Assembly (NCBI GenBank): GCA_919902505.1
Contig: CAKKRE010000010.1
Span: 43,348-107,347 of the forward strand
Origin: Nitrospiraceae bacterium
GTDB taxonomy: Bacteria; Nitrospirota; Nitrospiria; Nitrospirales; Nitrospiraceae
Length of the DNA: 64,000 bases
Direction: 5' to 3'
Shown here: positions 53,496 through 62,879 of the stretch, one piece after another
How the letters are laid out: every line of letters begins with the position of its first letter
How positions within the stretch are numbered: the first letter of the stretch is position 1
Position numbers and translations under genes: made by a program
Notes under the pieces: model-generated
What the model was told of the DNA's origin: nothing
The model's input: only the letters and a program-made list of their open reading frames with translations
The model's database searches: none

Positions 53496-53912
53496 ATGAA
53501 GCAAACGATCCTCATCTGTGCGGTGACGTTGAGCCTTGCCGGTTGCGCCGGGCCCAAGCCCATTCTTTACCCGAACGATCACTATCGACAGGTGGGCGCC
53601 GACGCGGCCGAATCGGATATCAAAGACTGCATGACCTTGGCCGAGCAAGCCGGGGCCTCTCCCCGCGAAGGAAAAACCGCCCAGGTTGCAACCGGCACAG
53701 TGGCGGGCGGGGCGATCGGGTCGGCTGCCGGTGCGGTGGGCGGAGCAATCCTGGGACATCCGGGACGAGGGGCCATGGTCGGCGCGGCCAGCGGCGCGAC
53801 GGCCGGGTTTCTGCGAGGCTTATTCAGGAGATCGCCGCCGAGCGGGGCGTTTACGAACTACGTGGATCGTTGTCTACGTGAGCGTGGGTATGATCCGACA
53901 GGATGGCAGTAG
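53496..53912 (+). CDS. Glycine-zipper lipoprotein
   Basis: 138 residues. A signal peptide ends in lipobox LAGC (Cys16), so a lipoprotein in the cell envelope. Residues about 65-105 form a glycine-zipper region (GTVAGGAIGSAAGAVGGAIL and GAMVGAASGATAGF), a motif of membrane-inserting or oligomerising helices in outer-membrane lipoproteins. The C-terminus has conserved-looking YVDRCLRERGYDPTGW. Function not known. Confidence 0.85.
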   Translation: MKQTILICAVTLSLAGCAGPKPILYPNDHYRQVGADAAESDIKDCMTLAEQAGASPREGKTAQVATGTVAGGAIGSAAGAVGGAILGHPGRGAMVGAASGATAGFLRGLFRRSPPSGAFTNYVDRCLRERGYDPTGWQ

Positions 53913-53917
53913 GCTTA

Positions 53918-54042
53918 GCAGGATGTGGAAAAAGTCCCCCAGCTTCGTTCTCGCGTCGCTTCGCGGCTCACCGTACCGCGCGAGTACGATTCGCCTCTTC
54001 GCTTGCTGCGGCCTTGCTGGATGGCCTTTTTGCGCATCCTGC
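53918..54042. repeat. Inverted-repeat element, family 2, copy 3
   Basis: 125 bp, GCAGGATGTGGAAAAAGTCC ... GGCCTTTTTGCGCATCCTGC, starting 5 bp after the lipoprotein stop. A central CCGTAC/GTACGA hairpin is present. As RNA it would form a long stem and may end transcripts from either side. Confidence 0.75.
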
Positions 54043-54119
54043 GGGTTATTGTCGTACCGGCACGGCGCAATGAGTCGATCGTAGCGTATTGCGCAACAAT
54101 CGAGTTTTTCCGCAGCCTG

Positions 54120-54677
54120 TTACGTCGCGGGTTCCATCACTTCCGCCGTTTTCTTCCTGAGATACAGCTCTCCCACTCTCATTCCGATATAGGCGCCGAG
54201 CACGTTATCCAGCAGGTCCAGGAGCGACGTGCTGCGATTGTGACAATAGACCTGGTAGTACTCGATGCCGAAGGAGAGGGTAAAGGCCAGGAGCATCAGA
54301 AGGCCTGGCGAGAAGGATTTATCGCCCGATCCGCGCAGGGTATAGAGCAGGCCGAAGGGGACGAAGAGGAGGATGTTGGCCACGGCATCGATGCCGAGAT
54401 CCAGGAGGATGGCCGGCGAACTCAGCTGGTCCGGTGTCGGCACCCAGCGAATGTATTGCCAATGCGCGTGGCCGACAAAGTTATGCAGCGGGAGGATGCC
54501 CACGAGCACGATCAGCATGCTCCAGGCACACCAGAGACGCCATGCGCGAGTGGGGGTTAGCAACACGGGTGTTTGGTTGTGGCTGTCCGCTGCACCGGTC
54601 GATTCTTGCAGAAGCAGCGGTGGGGTTTCCAGCAGAATTTCCTTCTCGAACGGGGTCCCGGGAAAGGCCAGGGGCAC
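54120..54677 (-). CDS. VanZ-like membrane protein
   Basis: 185 residues. After a variable N-terminal tail it has about four hydrophobic segments: WCAWSMLIVLVGILPLHNFV, AVANILLFVPFGLLYTLRG, LLMLLAFTLSFGIEYYQVY and LLDLLDNVLGAYIGM. The pattern D-x-x-N-x-x-x-F-x-P-x-G and S-x-x-I-E-x-x-Q is the VanZ domain, linked to teicoplanin resistance in vanA clusters but widespread otherwise. Start is GTG with a weak ribosome site. 15 bp after the receiver gene on the same strand. Confidence 0.82.
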   Translation of the reverse strand: MPLAFPGTPFEKEILLETPPLLLQESTGAADSHNQTPVLLTPTRAWRLWCAWSMLIVLVGILPLHNFVGHAHWQYIRWVPTPDQLSSPAILLDLGIDAVANILLFVPFGLLYTLRGSGDKSFSPGLLMLLAFTLSFGIEYYQVYCHNRSTSLLDLLDNVLGAYIGMRVGELYLRKKTAEVMEPAT

Positions 54678-54692
54678 AGAGGGGAGTGCGGA

Positions 54693-55058
54693 TTATTTCT
54701 GGGCCAGTTCCGCTTCCACGGCGTTCAGCATTTCCTTCAAGTCGAAGGGCTTTTCGAAGGTCCGGTGGGCGCCGAAGAGCCGCGCGATATCCAGAAAGTT
54801 CCGGTCCCCTTGCGCGCCGGTCATCGCGATGATTTTCGTGTCCATGTATTCGCGAGTCAGTTGCAGTGTGGCTTCCAGTCCATCGACCTCCGGCATGAGC
54901 AGGTCCATGATCAGCAGGTCGGCTTTATGTTTTTGATAGAGATCCAGCGCCTCCCGCCCATCTTTCGCCTCGACGACTTTGTGCCCTGATCGTTCCAAGA
55001 CCTCTCGTAGGAGACCCCGGATGGATGGTTCGTCGTCGATCACCATGATGGTCGCCAT
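54693..55058 (-). CDS. Single-domain response regulator (CheY-like)
   Basis: 121 residues, receiver domain only: acidic pair Asp8-Asp9 (VIDDEPSIR), phosphoacceptor Asp52 (LLIMDLLMPEVDG), Thr80 (IIAMTG) and Lys103 (TFEKPFDL). No output domain. It may act through a partner kinase or flagellar/other target. Located downstream of the metal efflux operon on the same strand, with 188 bp between, so it may be a separate unit. Confidence 0.9.
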   Translation of the reverse strand: MATIMVIDDEPSIRGLLREVLERSGHKVVEAKDGREALDLYQKHKADLLIMDLLMPEVDGLEATLQLTREYMDTKIIAMTGAQGDRNFLDIARLFGAHRTFEKPFDLKEMLNAVEAELAQK

Positions 55059-55246
55059 AACTACTCCTCAGAATGGGCGCCGGTTCTGCGGTTGAGTGAG
55101 CAATTTCGCAGTATTCGGGCTCGGTTGCTGACAGTTCGACTCGTAGAGGAAGCTTACCGCGGTGATGAAAGTCTGTCCAGGAAAGAGTCTGAAATAGCTC
55201 GGGACCGATTCGACCCTGTCCCGCTTCGCCTTGGTCGGCCAATAGG

Positions 55247-58200
55247 TTATGAGCCGGACTGGTTCCTCGGGGCCCAGTCGGCCAGGGCCTGCGTCCTCGT
55301 TCTCTCGCCACGCACAAAGTAGGGGTAGAGGGCCGGAATGACCAGCAATGTCAGGGCGGTCGAGGTCAGGAGGCCTCCGATCACCACCGTCGCCAGCGGA
55401 CGTTGGACTTCCGCGCCCATGCTGGTCGCCAAGGCCATGGGGAGAAATCCCAGGCTCGCCACCAGAGCCGTCATCAGTACAGGGCGGAGTCGATCCATAG
55501 CCCCCTGGACCACCGCCTCGCCGGTTGCTGCGCCGTCTGCTTCCAGTCGGCGGATATGACTCACCAGAACGACCGCGTTCAGCACGGCAATGCCGAATAG
55601 GGCGATGAAGCCGATGATGGCCGAAATGCTCAGCGGCAACCCCCGAAGCCACAGCGCCAGAATGCCGCCGGACAGCGCCAGCGGCACATTGAGAAAAATC
55701 AGTAAGGCAGGCCGCATCGCGCCGAAGATCACCGACAACATCCCGAGGATCAACAGCAGCGTGACCGGTACCACCAGGGTTAGACGGCGAGTGGCCTCCT
55801 GCAGGTGTTCGAATTGCCCGCCCCAGCGTATCTCGTATCCGGCGGGCAGGGTGACTGCCCGGGCTACGGTCTGTCGGGCTTCAGCCACAAACCCACCCAG
55901 ATCCCGTCCTCTAATGTTGCACTCCACCACGATCCGCCGTTGCACATGTTCCCGGCTGACCTGCGCCGGGCCTGAATCCACCGTGATGCTCGTTACACGC
56001 GAGAGGGGCACCAGTTCGCCATGCATGGTCGGGATCAGCAGGCGGCCCAACGACGCCGGATCCTGCGACACCCGGTCGGCCAACCGCACGACCAGTTCGA
56101 ATCGACGCGAGCCCTGCACGACGGTCCCGACGACGGTCCCCACCCGCGTCGATTGAATGAGGGTGAGCACTTCGTCGGCGGTGAGCCCGTACCGGGCGAT
56201 TTCTGCGCGATCGACGATGACACGGAGCAGCGGTAACCCCGCGACCTGCTCGACCTTCACGTCTGCCGCGCCCGGCACGGCTTGGAGCGCCCGCGCCGCC
56301 CGTTCGGCCTGCTGCTTGAGGATGTCCAGGTCGGGGCCGAAAATCTTGAGGGCCAGATCCGATCGCACGCCGGCGATCAGCTCGTTGAAACGCATTTCGA
56401 TCGGCTGAGTGAATCCGAGTCCGACACCGGGGACCTGTTCCTCGATGCGTCGCTTCATGGCTTCGATCAGGCCGTCGCGAGTCCCGGCTGTCACCCATTC
56501 CCGTTGAGGCTTGAGGATGATGAAGACATCGGAGAGTTCGACGCCCATCACATCCGTGGCCACTTCGGGGCTGCCCGTGCGCGTGACCACCTGAGTGACT
56601 TCGGGAAAACGGCGCAGGACCCGTTCGATATCGAGCGCGGTAGAGACGGATTCGGTCAACGAGATGCTGGGCAATCGCCACACTTGCAGCGCGAAGTCGC
56701 CTTCTTCCAGCCTGGGTACGAACTCGATGCCGAGCCTGGTTCCTGCTCCCACACTGATGATAAACAGGCTGATCGCAATCGAGACCGGCCAGACCGGCCG
56801 TGCCACCGCCCATTTGAGCCAGGGAGCATAGGCGCCTCTGAGACTGCGAATGATCCATGTTTCTTTCCGGTGGCCACTGGTCCGTACGAACCAGAACGAC
56901 AGCAGCGGCGTGACGGTGACAGCGAGCAGCAGCGAACCGGCCAGGGCCATGATCACGGTCACCGCCATCGGTCGGAACATCTTGCCCTCGATTCCGGTCA
57001 GGGCCAGGATGGGCACATACACCAGAATGATGATGCTCACGGCCAGGGTCATGGGACGCAAGACCTCCCGTCCGGCCGCCAGCACGGTCGCGAGTCGCTC
57101 TTCTTGATTACGCACCGGCTTGTCCGCTAATCGGCGCAGGATGTTGTCGATCATGACCACGGACCCGTCGACCAATAACCCGAAGTCGATGGCTCCCAGG
57201 CTCATCAGATTGCCCGAAAGCCCGGCCTGCATCATCCCGGTGAAGGCGATCAGCATGGCGAGAGGAATCGCTGAGGCGACGATCAGGCCGGCCCGCAGGT
57301 CGCCGAGAAAGAGAAACAGCACGGCGACGACCAGCAGGCCGCCTTCCAGCAGGTTGTTGCGCACGGTCGTCATGACCTTGGACACAAAAATCGTACGATC
57401 GTAGTAGGGTTCGATGGTGACACCGGAGGGCAGCGTCGCCTGGATTTCCTGCACGCGTGCCTTCACGCGGGTCACGACCTGTTGGGCGTTTTCACCCGCG
57501 AGCATCTGGACCATTCCGATGACCGTCTCGCCATCGCCCATGGCTGTGGCTGCGCCGATCCGGAGTCCTGAGCCTTCTTTCACCTCGGCCACGTCGGCAA
57601 TGTAGACCGGCACACCGCCCGATCCGTGGGCCACGACGATCCGGGCCAGATCGCTCACCTGCGTGGCGAGCGCTTCCCCTCGAATGAGAAGTTGCTCACG
57701 CTGATGTTCGATGTATCCACCGCCGGCGATCGCATTGTTCCGTTGCAGTGCGTCGAAGATCTGCTTCATGGTCAACTTGAAGGAAAGCAGTTTCGACGGA
57801 TCCACGATGACGTGGAACTGTTGTGGCTCGCCTCCCCAGATATTGACCTCGACCACGCCGGGCACGGCGCGTAGCTTCATCCCAATGTCCCACTGTAAGA
57901 GTGTTCGCAGGGCCATGGGACTGTAGCCCGGTCCTTTGACAGTGAACTGGTAGACTTCTCCCAGTCCGGTAGTTAAGGGGCCCATGACCGGACGGCCATA
58001 TTCCGCAGGGATGCGTTCCATGGCCTGCGCCAACCGTTCGGTCACGAACTGTCTGGCCCGGTAGATGTCGGTCTGGTCGTCGAAGATCGCCGTCACGGCA
58101 GAGAGCCCATAGCGTGAAATGGAACGCAGCTCGCGCAAAGCCGGCAGGCCGTTGAGTGAGGCTTCGATAGGAAACGTCACGAACTGTTCGACTTCCACCG

Positions 58201-58369
58201 GCCCTAACGCCGGGGCGCGTGTCAGGATTTGCACCTGGACGGGGGTCAGGTCAGGGACGGCATCAATAGTCAGGTGCGCAAAAGACCAGAGGCCGGAAGC
58301 CATCACGACCGCGATGGCCACCAGGGTAAAGAATCGATAGCGGAGCGAAAATGTCAGCAGGCGATCCAT
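55247..58369 (-). CDS. Heavy-metal efflux RND pump (CusA/CzcA family)
   Basis: 1,040 residues, the usual length for the HME subclass. Twelve membrane helices are expected: an N-terminal helix (FFTLVAIAVVMASGLWSFAH), the first bundle after about residue 340, and the second bundle after about 860. Family motifs: LTIDAVPDLTPVQVQI, FPIEASLNGLP, GAIDFGLLVDGSVVMIDN (proton-relay region, Asp where many members have Glu) and QPIEMRFNELIAGVRSD. It pumps divalent or monovalent metal ions from the periplasm and cytoplasm through the TolC-like channel. 7 bp after the adaptor gene. Confidence 0.93.
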   Translation of the reverse strand: MDRLLTFSLRYRFFTLVAIAVVMASGLWSFAHLTIDAVPDLTPVQVQILTRAPALGPVEVEQFVTFPIEASLNGLPALRELRSISRYGLSAVTAIFDDQTDIYRARQFVTERLAQAMERIPAEYGRPVMGPLTTGLGEVYQFTVKGPGYSPMALRTLLQWDIGMKLRAVPGVVEVNIWGGEPQQFHVIVDPSKLLSFKLTMKQIFDALQRNNAIAGGGYIEHQREQLLIRGEALATQVSDLARIVVAHGSGGVPVYIADVAEVKEGSGLRIGAATAMGDGETVIGMVQMLAGENAQQVVTRVKARVQEIQATLPSGVTIEPYYDRTIFVSKVMTTVRNNLLEGGLLVVAVLFLFLGDLRAGLIVASAIPLAMLIAFTGMMQAGLSGNLMSLGAIDFGLLVDGSVVMIDNILRRLADKPVRNQEERLATVLAAGREVLRPMTLAVSIIILVYVPILALTGIEGKMFRPMAVTVIMALAGSLLLAVTVTPLLSFWFVRTSGHRKETWIIRSLRGAYAPWLKWAVARPVWPVSIAISLFIISVGAGTRLGIEFVPRLEEGDFALQVWRLPSISLTESVSTALDIERVLRRFPEVTQVVTRTGSPEVATDVMGVELSDVFIILKPQREWVTAGTRDGLIEAMKRRIEEQVPGVGLGFTQPIEMRFNELIAGVRSDLALKIFGPDLDILKQQAERAARALQAVPGAADVKVEQVAGLPLLRVIVDRAEIARYGLTADEVLTLIQSTRVGTVVGTVVQGSRRFELVVRLADRVSQDPASLGRLLIPTMHGELVPLSRVTSITVDSGPAQVSREHVQRRIVVECNIRGRDLGGFVAEARQTVARAVTLPAGYEIRWGGQFEHLQEATRRLTLVVPVTLLLILGMLSVIFGAMRPALLIFLNVPLALSGGILALWLRGLPLSISAIIGFIALFGIAVLNAVVLVSHIRRLEADGAATGEAVVQGAMDRLRPVLMTALVASLGFLPMALATSMGAEVQRPLATVVIGGLLTSTALTLLVIPALYPYFVRGERTRTQALADWAPRNQSGS

Positions 58370-58376
58370 AGTGCCC

Positions 58377-59549
58377 TCATTCGCCCGATCCGATCTGCTC
58401 TTTCAGCAAGACGTTTTTTAGATCGAAGACCCCGTCAATCACGACCCGGTCGCCTTCCTTCACGCCCTGCCTGATTTCAACCCAGCCGCCGCCCTCGTGT
58501 CCCCTATCGATCGGCGCAAAGCTGTATCCATCTTCGGTTTGGATGAAGACCCCTCGAACCGTGTCGATGGTGGTGATCGCAGATACAGGAACCGCCACCG
58601 TGGGTGCCCCTGAGAGGGTGAGCGTCACTTCCACATATTCGTGCGGTTTCAGTTGTCCCTGCCGGTTCTCCACCTCGAAGCGTACGTGGATCGTGCGCGT
58701 GGTCTCATCTGCGACCGGCGCGAGATACGTGAGTGGGGCAGTGATCACCTCGCCGCCTTTCGGCGTGATCGTGCCCAGGTCGCCCTCTTTGAATTTTCTA
58801 GCCTGTTCGATGGGCAGGTTGGCAAAGACCCAGACACGGCTGGTGTCGACGACTTCGAAGAGTTCGGCACCAGCCGTGACCCCCTGTCCGCGCACCGCAT
58901 TCTGGGCCACCACCGTCCCGGCGATCGGAGACGTCAGCGTATAGTGGTGGCCTTCTTCATGGCCGCCGCGTTCGAGGCCGGCGAGTTCGGCCTTCGAGAT
59001 TCCCATGGCCAGCAGCTTTTCGCGGACGTGCTGGTAGCGTGCCTTCGTCTCCAAGTAGTGCCCCTTGTCTTCGATGAGCTTTCGCTCGGGCACGATGTCG
59101 TCTGTGCGCAGTTTCTCTGTCCGCCGGAGACTGTTTTCCGCCACGTCGGCCTGCGCCTTTCCAACAAGATATTCTTCCACTAGCTGATCGAGCTGCAGGC
59201 TGCCGATGGCGGCGAGCGGGTGACCGGGCTTGACCCGGTCACCCAACTGCACGTGAATATGTTCGACCTGCCCGCCGATGCGGGAGGTAATCTTCGCGAC
59301 CTTCTTCAAGTCGAGTGCGACCTCGCCGGGTGCGGTCACCAATTCCGGAACGGCGCGTCGCGTGGCGGGCTCGGTGCGCAGACGTTCCCGGACTGCCGGC
59401 GGCGGGTGAATCGCATGGGCTACGGCTACATGCGGCGCCACCTCGGCGGGCGAGGAAGGTTTCGGCGGTTCCGCTCCCTGATCCCCGCATCCGGGGAGAA
59501 GCCAGAGCATGGTCACGATCATTCCGGTCGTTGCGCAACGTCCGATCAT
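58377..59549 (-). CDS. RND efflux periplasmic adaptor (CusB/CzcB-like), lipoprotein
   Basis: 390 residues from ATG 59,549. Signal peptide with lipobox LLPGC. Membrane-fusion architecture: barrel-sandwich hybrid (GEVALDLKKVAKITSRIGGQ; DRVKPGHPLAAIGSLQ), alpha-helical hairpin (KAQADVAENSLRRTEKLRTD), TLTSPIAGTVVAQNAVRGQG, and beta domains to EGDRVVIDGVFDLKN. It joins the CusA-like pump to the outer-membrane channel. The MITE copy C lies between it and the channel gene. Confidence 0.92.
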   Translation of the reverse strand: MIGRCATTGMIVTMLWLLPGCGDQGAEPPKPSSPAEVAPHVAVAHAIHPPPAVRERLRTEPATRRAVPELVTAPGEVALDLKKVAKITSRIGGQVEHIHVQLGDRVKPGHPLAAIGSLQLDQLVEEYLVGKAQADVAENSLRRTEKLRTDDIVPERKLIEDKGHYLETKARYQHVREKLLAMGISKAELAGLERGGHEEGHHYTLTSPIAGTVVAQNAVRGQGVTAGAELFEVVDTSRVWVFANLPIEQARKFKEGDLGTITPKGGEVITAPLTYLAPVADETTRTIHVRFEVENRQGQLKPHEYVEVTLTLSGAPTVAVPVSAITTIDTVRGVFIQTEDGYSFAPIDRGHEGGGWVEIRQGVKEGDRVVIDGVFDLKNVLLKEQIGSGE

Positions 59550-59567
59550 CGGCTCACTCCTGTCCCT

Positions 59568-59759
59568 TGCCCGCATTATTCATGAGCACTTCTGCTGCAA
59601 TCGCCGATTCACTGCTGCGACGGGCCTTCGGCCGGCGGGCTCGCCCCTCGGCCCCTCAACGTACTGCACGAGTACGCTTCGGGGCCTCCCGCTCCGCACG
59701 TCGGTCTCGCAACGTGACTCGGCGATTTCACGACGAACCGTCATGAATAATGTGGGCTA
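59568..59759. repeat. MITE-like element, family 1, copy C (192 bp)
   Basis: TTGCCCGCATTATTCATGA ... TCATGAATAATGTGGGCTA. The interior matches copy B (42,639-42,832) over its whole length in the opposite orientation. It is inserted between the outer-membrane channel gene and the adaptor gene of the metal efflux operon, 18 bp before the adaptor start codon. Confidence 0.85.
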
Positions 59760-59786
59760 GCTGATGTGCGTACCAGACGGGGATGC

Positions 59787-61046
59787 TCATAAGGATGCTC
59801 CCAGTGCCCGTTCCAACCGGGCCATCGCAATGGAGAGATCGGCCCGCACCTGCGCATATTCCAGCTGGGTTTGCCGATAGACACGTTGCGCATCCAGGAC
59901 GTCCAACAGACTGGCGGCGCCGTGTCGAAAACTCGTGCGGGCCACGGTCAAGGTTTGTTCGGCCTGTTTCAACAGACCGGTTTCAAAGACCTGCAGCTGA
60001 TCCTGTGCCGTGCGGACTTCCTGCGCATGCTGAGTGATGGCCTGCTCCAGCTCGTTCTGTTGCCGCAGGCGTTCCGCATCGGCGCGGTGTTTGGCGCCGA
60101 GCGCGGATTGAATCTCTCCCTGCCGCCGGTACCAGAGAGGGAGGGGCATGCTGAGTCCGGCGGTGACCGATTCGTCACCCGCCTCCCGGTGATAACTGCC
60201 CAGCAGGCTGATGTTGGGCACGCGGGCCTCCCGTTCGAAGCGCAACATATGGTCGGCCTGTTCCGCGAGCTTGCTCTGTCGGCGCACGGCCGGGTGCTGT
60301 TCGAGGGCTTGCGCCGCCAGGGTCTCCGCATTCACTCTCGGCTTGGACGACTGGAAATCGCCCTGGATGGAAAACTCTTTGCCGAGCGACCCGGCCGTCA
60401 GGGTATTCAAGCGGGCCTTGGCCACCAGCAGAGTGCTGTTGGCACGGGCGACTTCTTTCTTGGCTTTCTGCACTTCTACACCGGCCTTCATACTGTCGAA
60501 GGAAGTGGCTTCTCCGGCCGCTACGCGCGCCTGTACGGTCCGGAGGACTTCCTCTACGTTGGTGACGTTTTGCGCGGCGAGTTCCACATCGCGATGGGCG
60601 AACAACAGGTAATAGAAGGCCACTTTCACGTCGGCGAGCAGGGTAAGTCGCGTGTCCTCGAAGGCCGCTGTCGCTCCGGCCGCTCCGGCATCGGCCGCTT
60701 CCTGCCGGGCCTGTCGCTTCCCGGTCCATTCAAGCGGTTGTTCCACCGTGAACGTGCGCTCGGTCACGCGTGTGCCGGTACTGGGATCGCGAATGGCGCC
60801 ACGCCCGGCGCTGCCGGAGACGGAGGGATTCGGGTACGCGCCTGCGGCAATCTGTTGGCCCTGGCTTTGCTTCACCATCCCCTCGGCACCGGCCAGTGTG
60901 GGGTTGTGTTGCACCGCCAGCGCCAGAATGTCCGGCAAGGAATAGGCGGCGGTGCGTGGCGCTTCAGCCCGGACCACGGGGATGCCCGCGAGAGGGCCGG
61001 CGGCAGCCATCGCCAGGACCAGGGAACAGACAAGACGAGCAATCAT
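59787..61046 (-). CDS. TolC-family outer-membrane channel (CzcC/CusC-like)
   Basis: 419 residues. Signal peptide (VCSLVLAMAAAGPLAGIPVV) followed by outer membrane efflux protein repeats: YSLPDILALAVQHNPTLAGA, AYPNPSVSGSAGRG, EQPLEWTGKRQARQEAADAG and the matching second half LLGSYHREAGDESVTAGLSM, LPLWYRRQGEIQSA. The two-fold repeat of helical coiled-coil hairpins is typical of TolC proteins. First structural gene of the efflux operon after the His-rich protein. Confidence 0.92.
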   Translation of the reverse strand: MIARLVCSLVLAMAAAGPLAGIPVVRAEAPRTAAYSLPDILALAVQHNPTLAGAEGMVKQSQGQQIAAGAYPNPSVSGSAGRGAIRDPSTGTRVTERTFTVEQPLEWTGKRQARQEAADAGAAGATAAFEDTRLTLLADVKVAFYYLLFAHRDVELAAQNVTNVEEVLRTVQARVAAGEATSFDSMKAGVEVQKAKKEVARANSTLLVAKARLNTLTAGSLGKEFSIQGDFQSSKPRVNAETLAAQALEQHPAVRRQSKLAEQADHMLRFEREARVPNISLLGSYHREAGDESVTAGLSMPLPLWYRRQGEIQSALGAKHRADAERLRQQNELEQAITQHAQEVRTAQDQLQVFETGLLKQAEQTLTVARTSFRHGAASLLDVLDAQRVYRQTQLEYAQVRADLSIAMARLERALGASL

Positions 61047-61150
61047 CAGGAGCCTCCTCCGTGCGCAATCGGCTCACGATGGTGCGAGGTGCGGGCCTCG
61101 GCCTGCGAGCGCTATGCGATCAGAATCCAGGATGTCAGGACGGACGACGA

Positions 61151-61639
61151 TTAGCTGAGGAGTGTGGACGGCGGCGCACGCGCAGGAAGATCACAAGCGA
61201 GGACTGTGCTCGAGAGGGTCGGAGGGCCTTGTTCTGCAGGCTGATCACGCTGCTCCGGAACGGGCAGGAGGTTGTGACGTACAAACAGCAAATGGGCCAA
61301 CAGCGGCTTCACGAGCTTGCGGTCGGTGGCATCGTTCAGCAGCGAAAAGCCCAACTCGTGATCGTTCTCCCAGGCATGCGGACCTTGCGCAGAAAGAACC
61401 GGTTCCGAATCTGTGTCGTGCGTGTGGCGATGAGCATCGTGGTGGTGGTCTTCGAATTCGCCCTCAAGGTCAGCCGAAAAGACTGTGTGCACGGCAGCGG
61501 CATGGATGTGACCCGCTTCTCCATGATGGGGATCTGTTTCGGGATGGATATGGAAGAGCGGCAAGGCCAACAGCCAAAGGACTGCCCATGCGCGCAGCAT
61601 GTGATCGAGTCGGAGGAGCCTGTTGTGGGTGGACCGCAT
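61151..61639 (-). CDS. His-rich exported small protein of the metal efflux operon
   Basis: 162 residues. Hydrophobic N-terminal segment (MLRAWAVLWLLALPLFHIHP) that can serve as signal or anchor, then many His with Asp/Glu (HPETDPHHGEAGHIHAAAVH; FEDHHHDAHRHTHDTD). This suits periplasmic metal binding. An alternative start is the Met at residue 14. It is 104 bp upstream of the channel gene on the same strand and is probably a metal chaperone or sensor for the operon; no family recognised. Confidence 0.75.
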   Translation of the reverse strand: MRSTHNRLLRLDHMLRAWAVLWLLALPLFHIHPETDPHHGEAGHIHAAAVHTVFSADLEGEFEDHHHDAHRHTHDTDSEPVLSAQGPHAWENDHELGFSLLNDATDRKLVKPLLAHLLFVRHNLLPVPEQRDQPAEQGPPTLSSTVLACDLPARAPPSTLLS

Positions 61640-61885
61640 ATGTTTCTAAGTAGACGCTATCACAGGGAGAGAAACACATCAAGAAGCGGCCGGAAACGAG
61701 ATGTGCTATGAGTAGGACGCTGTGGGGAAACCAGGTTGCCAGTCACTGTGCGAGCGTTGGTGGTGTTGGGGGATCGGAGAATGTCGCCGGTCCAGACGAT
61801 ACTCTCTCCATTCTTTCAACCAATAAGCACGAGGTGCGCATACGCACACCCCATGCATGGATGCACGCCGACTGTGAAGTCCTAC
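61640..61885. other. Upstream region of the metal efflux operon
   Basis: 246 bp between the His-rich gene and the IS1380 remnant. A rightward ORF exists but its translation is not protein-like. No clear regulator gene or operator seen. Confidence 0.35.
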
Positions 61886-61904
61886 TAGCCCGCATTATTC
61901 ACGA
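61886..61904 (+). repeat. IS1380-side copy of the family 1 terminal repeat
   Basis: TAGCCCGCATTATTCACGA, 18 of 19 matches to the MITE B end, about 200 bp beyond the 3' end of the transposase remnant. It is the likely surviving terminal inverted repeat of the IS. Confidence 0.6.
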
Positions 61905-62103
61905 CCAATGGTCGGAGGGTAAATGGACGCCATTCTGGATGAGCCGGCGCCTCCTGTGCGGTAACTGACAGCGGCGGCGGGGCCCCCACGTTCTCTGTGG
62001 GAGTGGTCAGGCGGTCGTCGCACGTGCTGAGCGGGAGAGTCACGACACACGGCTCCTGTCTGATCCCGCTGCGCCACCGTCCTGCATGAGCCCAGGCGTG
62101 CGG

Positions 62104-62830
62104 TTAACCTGGTACCGCCCCCACGGCCACCCGGTGCCAGGTCGTGCCCCAGGGCGCCGTGCGGGGCAGGTGCAGCACGATGCGGCGCACCGAGCGTTCG
62201 ACCCACACCGCCACTGTGAGCAGCCGCTCTCGTAAGGTGGAGACGTGTGCCGTGGCGCAGTCCGTCCCGTGGGCCTGTTGCCGCACCGCCGGCAGCAGCA
62301 CATACGCCGCGGCCGTCAGGAGCACACGGAATTGATTCGCCCAAAATCGCGAGCAACTTGTGCGATCCAGCGCCAGTCCGTGATGCAATGCCTTGAGCCG
62401 GTTTTCCATGTCGCCACGCTGACCATAGAGGGCATAGATGGCGGCGGGCGTCTCGCGGAGATTCGTCACCACGAAGCGCGGATTGCACGTCGGGTCGCGC
62501 CCCGGCAGGCGCACCACCTCCGCTTTGATGATCACGTGTCGGCGGGGCGACCAGCTCTGGGCCGCATAGCGCGTCTCCCCGTCGACGTGCTCAGTACGCG
62601 GCCGCTGTACTTCGACAGGCCGTAGGCCTCGCCCAACAAGCGCCCGGCGCGCCGCTCCAGACGTGGGTTGCTGGCCAGCCCTACCACGTACTCGACCCGC
62701 TCGGTCTCCAGGACGTCCCGCCAGTCGTTCCCGGCAAAGCCCCCCATCCACGCGGACGCGCAGCGTCGCCTGCGGGAACGCATCGCGCAGTGCGGCAATA
62801 GAGATTCGTCCAGACACAACTGAAGTGAAC
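62104..62830 (-). pseudogene. IS1380-family transposase remnant, frameshifted and 5' truncated
   Basis: Read leftward from about 62,830, the translation follows an IS1380 transposase across two frames: ALRDAFPQATLRVRVDGG, then in another frame GFAGNDWRDVLETERVEYVV and GLASNPRLERRAG, then back to RHVIIKAEVVRLPG, RFVVTNLRETPAAIYALYGQ and RGDMENRLKALHHGLALDRT, ending at TAA/TGA near 62,104. At least two frameshifts (near 62,740 and 62,600). About the first 180-200 residues are missing. It cannot make an active enzyme. Confidence 0.8.
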
Positions 62831-62879
62831 AGTACCAGCCGATGAGATTGTGCGCGGTCGGAAAGTGGTGCGGGGGTTG

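Noticed and set aside
61708..61968. Rightward 86-codon ORF before the IS remnant
   Set aside because: The translation is not protein-like and it runs through the IS terminal repeat. No ribosome site.
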